Shown here one piece after another: positions 6,018-8,606 of a stretch of DNA of 8,606 nt. Source of the stretch: an uncultured Acidimicrobiales bacterium (GTDB taxonomy: Bacteria; Actinomycetota; Acidimicrobiia; Acidimicrobiales; Aldehydirespiratoraceae); contig CALKOE010000091.1 in the NCBI GenBank assembly GCA_938091985.1, positions 1 to 8,606 of the forward strand, written 5' to 3'. The translations under genes and the position numbers were made by a program. The notes under the pieces are model-generated. The model was given only the letters and a program-made list of their open reading frames with translations. It was not told the origin of the DNA and made no database searches. Each line of letters opens with the position of its first letter. Positions within the stretch are counted from its first letter, which is position 1.

Positions 6018-6667
6018 TCACCCTCCCTGTCAGCATCGCCGAGAGCCAGCCCTTGCATGAGCAGCTCGACGAATCGGGTTTGTGACGGCGTGGCCAGCCC
6101 GAAGCTGCTCTCGAAGAGCGTCGACCAGCTGTAGGCGCGCCGAGCCGCCATCACGAGATACGCAGACCCTTCGTCTGCACCGGCGTCGTCGAGTACTCGG
6201 TGGACAACGTCGGCGACCGGAGCGTGGTAGCGCGCCACATCGGCTGAGTTCGTCTGCATGAGTCGAGCCTCGTGAACCGCCAGCCGCCTGGCCTCGCTCG
6301 TCTGAGAGACGTCGCTCACCGAAAGCAACATCGCTCGGGCGCGGCCTTCCGGCCCTTCGTGAGCGACGACAGTGGCGTCGAGCCGCTCGGCGATCTCGTA
6401 TTCGTACTGCTCGAGTGCCGCGGCGATCAGCTCATCCTTGCTCTCGAAGTAGCGGTAGAGCAGCCGCAGCGACATGCCGGCGCGATCGGCGATCTCCTGG
6501 ACGGTGACCCCTTCGGTCGACTCCTCCATGAGTTCGCGGGTCACGGAGATGAGAGCGCCGGCGCGCTCGATCGCCTGCCGAATGGCGTCACCCATCGAAC
6601 GCTCGACGACGCGCTCACGCCAGCGCGTGGCCCGGCTACCGAGAAGGTCAGCAACCTTCTCGGTCAT
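6014..6667 (-). CDS. TetR/AcrR-family transcriptional regulator (first of a tandem pair)
   Basis: This 217-residue TetR-family regulator has the typical family length. An N-terminal arm WRERVVERSMGDAIRQAIER (16-35) precedes the helix-turn-helix at about 54-81, with key stretch VTVQEIADRAGMSLRLLYRY (54-73) and FESKDEL following. The helical ligand domain ends with SAYLVMAARRAYSWSTLFES (168-187), matching the equivalent part of its downstream paralogue. The ATG at 6667 has no convincing Shine-Dalgarno of its own. Upstream the frame reaches a stop at 6752-6754 without a usable start, so this start is well placed. The ATG overlaps, as ATGA, the stop of a possible 22-codon leader ORF that does have a good ribosome binding site. 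The stop in turn overlaps the next TetR start. The ligand is probably an acyl-CoA or related metabolite, judged only from the gene neighbourhood. Confidence 0.9.
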   Translation of the reverse strand: MTEKVADLLGSRATRWRERVVERSMGDAIRQAIERAGALISVTRELMEESTEGVTVQEIADRAGMSLRLLYRYFESKDELIAAALEQYEYEIAERLDATVVAHEGPEGRARAMLLSVSDVSQTSEARRLAVHEARLMQTNSADVARYHAPVADVVHRVLDDAGADEGSAYLVMAARRAYSWSTLFESSFGLATPSQTRFVELLMQGLALGDADREGE

Positions 6668-6732
6668 CGGCGGTCCGGGTACGATGACGCTCGGCCTCCA
6701 TCGCCGGGTGCCCGAGCGCCTATTTCGAGCAT
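6664..6732 (-). CDS. Possible 22-codon leader ORF coupled to the TetR pair
   Basis: An ATG at 6732-6730 follows AGGAG (complement of 6741-6745) by 8 nt, a better ribosome binding site than the one before the TetR gene. The frame encodes 22 residues starting MLEIGARAPGDGG and ending YPDRR. It stops with TGA overlapping the TetR ATG as ATGA. The peptide has no recognisable motif. It could be a translational coupler that feeds ribosomes to the poorly primed TetR start, or a chance short ORF. Codon composition fits the GC-rich background, which does not discriminate. Confidence 0.35.
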   Translation of the reverse strand: MLEIGARAPGDGGRASSYPDRR

Positions 6733-6856
6733 GCGGGACACTCCTATTGGGTCATGGCTCGCATTTCTGGCGAACGTTAGTATCGTTGCCCTCCGGAGTG
6801 TACCGCACTCGCGGGTTACGCGAACGCCTACGTCTGAGAGCTAAGCGGGGAGGAAC
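6668..6856 (-). promoter_or_regulatory. Intergenic region before the TetR pair, with two inverted repeats
   Basis: This 189-bp gap lies between the acyl-CoA synthetase stop and the first TetR ATG. It holds two dyads. GAGTG (6796-6800) pairs with CACTC (6806-6810) around 5 nt. GGC(G)AACG (6769-6776) pairs with CGTTGCC (6784-6790) around 7 nt with one bulge. Either could end the aldehyde dehydrogenase-synthetase transcript or be an autoregulatory operator for the TetR genes. TTACGCG at 6816-6822 matches the motif at 617-623. Minus-strand GATACT or TACACT are possible -10 boxes without a good -35. The part nearest the TetR start is occupied by the possible leader ORF. Confidence 0.38.
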
Positions 6857-8437
6857 CTAGGACGGGTTGTCTTCACCGAACAGCTGCTGGGCGCGTCGCC
6901 GGAGCTCTTGGTAGTCGACCTTCTGGGTGGGTGTCCACGGAACCTCATCGGGACTCAGCACGCCGAAATGGCGCGGGACCTTGTAGACCGCAAGCTCGTG
7001 CCGGGCGAGGGCGCGAACCTCGTCGATGTCGACCCCGAGAGGACTGGGCACGAGGAATGCGACTACGGCCTCACCCCTCGCGCCATCCGGCATCGAGGTG
7101 ACGAACGCTTGGTCGACCGACTCGTGCTCGACGAGAACCGCAACCACCTCCGCGGGCGACACGTTTGCCCCGGCCGTTTTGATCATGTCGTCGAGGCGAC
7201 CGACGAGGAACAAGAATCCGTCGCGACGGATCACCTTGTCGCCGGTGTGGTACCAACCTTCTGCATCGAAGACCTCTCGGCGCTCGAAGCGGTGACGGCC
7301 GAGCATCATCGTCGATCCTCTGACAAGAAGCTCACCACCCACACCATCGGGGACGTCGGCGCCGGTAGCCGGATCGATCACTCGGTGCTGCATGCCAGGA
7401 AGGGCGCAGCCGAGGCTCCCGAGCCCGGCCGCTGGTAGCTGATCACCGTGCAACGCCGGGCTCCAGCCCGAATGGGGCCCGAGGGTCTCCGTCATCCCCA
7501 GCGATTGGGGGACTTGGGGGTCACCTGCACCAAGCGCTCGCTCGAATATGTCGATCCGACCGAGGACGTCGGCGTCGAATGCAGGGTGTTCGACCAATAG
7601 TTTCGCAACCGGTCCCCATGCGGTTGCCTCGTTGGCGCCGGCCCTCATCATGAGGGCCAAGGCCTCTGCCGGGTCGAACACCTCCTGGGTCACGAACGAC
7701 CCCGCTGCAACCATGATCCGCAGAAACGACCAGGTCAGTCCACCCACCCAATTCAGTGGCATGGTGGTCCATAGAGTCGGTTGATCGGCCTGTCCGGTCA
7801 TCACCCACATGGTGTGCGCCTGGCGAAGCACCGCCCCATGGCTGTGCACAATCCCTTTCGGTGCCCCGGTCGATCCGGTCGTGTAGACGATCGTGAGCGG
7901 GTCGCTGGCCTCGACGTCAGCCCCGAGCGAGCGGACGACGCTCTCCGGTATCCGCCTCGCGGCTCGTCCCGCTGCGGCCAACTCGTCGAGCCAGATCACC
8001 GTCGTGAGTTGCGGGAGCGACTCGAGCGGATCGAGATCGAGGCCAAGGCGAACACCGAGCGACTCCTCGAGATCGTCGCGATACCGCTGCTTCATGAATT
8101 CCGGCACGGCGATGAGCAGGTGGGCCCCGCTGTGTCGGAGGGTGGCTACGACCTCGGCCGGTCGGCTGAAAGTATTCATCGGTACCAGCACCGCGCCCAA
8201 CGATGCGGCCGCCAGCCACGTGACGATCCAGGGGATGCCGTTCGGAGCGAGAAGCGCGATGACGGTCCCTTTGCGCACGCCGAGCCCTGCGAGCAGCGCT
8301 GCCCGCTCACGAACCAGGTCGTCCAATTCGGCGTAGGTCACGTCACCGGTCGGCGTCGCCACCGCACAGGTGTTTCCCCGCTGCGCGAATTCGGCCACCA
8401 GGGACGGGACGCTGGGTAGCACCTCTTCGGTCACCAC
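6857..8437 (-). CDS. Acyl-CoA synthetase (AMP-dependent fatty-acid/CoA ligase)
   Basis: This complete 526-residue ANL-superfamily acyl-CoA ligase has all the main motifs: the ATP-binding P-loop VYTTGSTGAPKG (184-195), GMTET (314-318), YHTGD (396-400), the hinge GRLDDMIK (413-420), and the C-terminal catalytic lysine K506 in WTPTQKVD (501-508). It would activate a carboxylate to its CoA thioester through an acyl-adenylate. The stretch between the end of the large domain (about 290-300) and GMTET looks shorter than in most relatives, which may affect the acyl pocket. The GTG start at 8437 lies 3 nt after the aldehyde dehydrogenase stop, has no strong Shine-Dalgarno, and is followed by a second GTG that could serve equally. 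Tight spacing implies one operon, in which the dehydrogenase could make the acid that this enzyme activates. The exact substrate is unknown. Confidence 0.92.
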   Translation of the reverse strand: MVTEEVLPSVPSLVAEFAQRGNTCAVATPTGDVTYAELDDLVRERAALLAGLGVRKGTVIALLAPNGIPWIVTWLAAASLGAVLVPMNTFSRPAEVVATLRHSGAHLLIAVPEFMKQRYRDDLEESLGVRLGLDLDPLESLPQLTTVIWLDELAAAGRAARRIPESVVRSLGADVEASDPLTIVYTTGSTGAPKGIVHSHGAVLRQAHTMWVMTGQADQPTLWTTMPLNWVGGLTWSFLRIMVAAGSFVTQEVFDPAEALALMMRAGANEATAWGPVAKLLVEHPAFDADVLGRIDIFERALGAGDPQVPQSLGMTETLGPHSGWSPALHGDQLPAAGLGSLGCALPGMQHRVIDPATGADVPDGVGGELLVRGSTMMLGRHRFERREVFDAEGWYHTGDKVIRRDGFLFLVGRLDDMIKTAGANVSPAEVVAVLVEHESVDQAFVTSMPDGARGEAVVAFLVPSPLGVDIDEVRALARHELAVYKVPRHFGVLSPDEVPWTPTQKVDYQELRRRAQQLFGEDNPS

Positions 8438-8440
8438 GCG

Positions 8441-8606
8441 TCAGCTCGAAGCCGGTCCGGCTATGACCTTCGTCTCGGTGTGCTGAGCGAATCCCTCGAG
8501 ACCATTCTGGCGCCCCACGCCGCTTGACTTGTGGCCACCGAACGGAGCATCAGCACCGTAGAACATGCCGCCATTGACACCGGTGACACCGGCCTTCACC
8601 CGCTTT
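8441..8606 (-). CDS. Aldehyde dehydrogenase, C-terminal fragment cut by window edge
   Basis: The last 54 codons of an NAD(P)-dependent aldehyde dehydrogenase enter from the right edge, followed by a TGA at 8441-8443. Recognition rests on the C-terminal signature: VKAGVTGVNGG, then APFGGHKSSGVGRQNGLEGF, then TETKVIAGP. These match the family's conserved end (PFGGxKxSGxGRExG ... ETK). The catalytic cysteine and glutamate and the Rossmann domain are outside the window. The family oxidises aldehydes to carboxylic acids, or to acyl-CoA in some members. The next gene, an acyl-CoA synthetase, starts 3 nt later, so the two are almost certainly co-transcribed and probably consecutive in one pathway. 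Confidence 0.88.
   Translation of the reverse strand, partial: KRVKAGVTGVNGGMFYGADAPFGGHKSSGVGRQNGLEGFAQHTETKVIAGPASS

Noticed and set aside
6840..6860. Plus-strand GGGGAGGA as a ribosome binding site for a plus-strand gene
   Set aside because: No start codon or plausible plus-strand coding sequence follows; the downstream DNA is the minus-strand synthetase gene.

Overview
The window is GC-rich, with strong G/C bias at third codon positions, several GTG starts and long open frames antisense to real genes. It also carries a lipoprotein with a long Asp/Glu/Ser-rich spacer. Together these suggest an actinobacterium; an Acidimicrobiia- or Mycobacteriales-like environmental lineage would fit, but I cannot fix the taxon from sequence alone. 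I found no rRNA, tRNA, CRISPR array, insertion sequence or phage gene.

Layout from left to right: (1) the N-terminal part of an acyl-CoA synthetase, minus strand, running off the left edge (1-534). (2) A divergent promoter region (535-647). (3) A plus-strand pair: a metal-dependent amidohydrolase-2 family protein (648-1763) and a TesB-like acyl-CoA thioesterase (1795-2601). (4) A minus-strand block converging on that pair: a branched-chain-amino-acid-type substrate-binding lipoprotein (2645-4057), then a crotonase-fold protein (4200-5108). (5) Two tandem paralogous TetR regulators (5274-6017 and 6014-6667) with an ATGA overlap, preceded by a possible 22-codon leader ORF (6664-6732). (6) A second acyl-CoA synthetase (6857-8437), 3 nt behind the C-terminus of an aldehyde dehydrogenase that runs off the right edge (8441-8606).

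The genes read as a CoA-thioester catabolic locus. Aldehyde dehydrogenase plus CoA ligase would take an aldehyde to an acid and then to an acyl-CoA. The crotonase would act on the CoA ester. The amidohydrolase would perform a hydrolysis or decarboxylation, and the thioesterase would release CoA. The substrate-binding lipoprotein may deliver the substrate, and the two TetR proteins probably sense an acyl-CoA or related ligand. The substrate is unknown. This is an inferred pathway, not a recognised named system.

The most interesting signals are: a TTACG core, mostly as CTTACG or TTACGC, in all four regulatory intergenic regions; a perfect TACGCA-TTT-TGCGTA dyad just downstream of a good -10 box before the crotonase gene; a crotonase that lacks both usual catalytic glutamates; and mini-ORFs that bridge stop and start codons before the thioesterase and the distal TetR gene.
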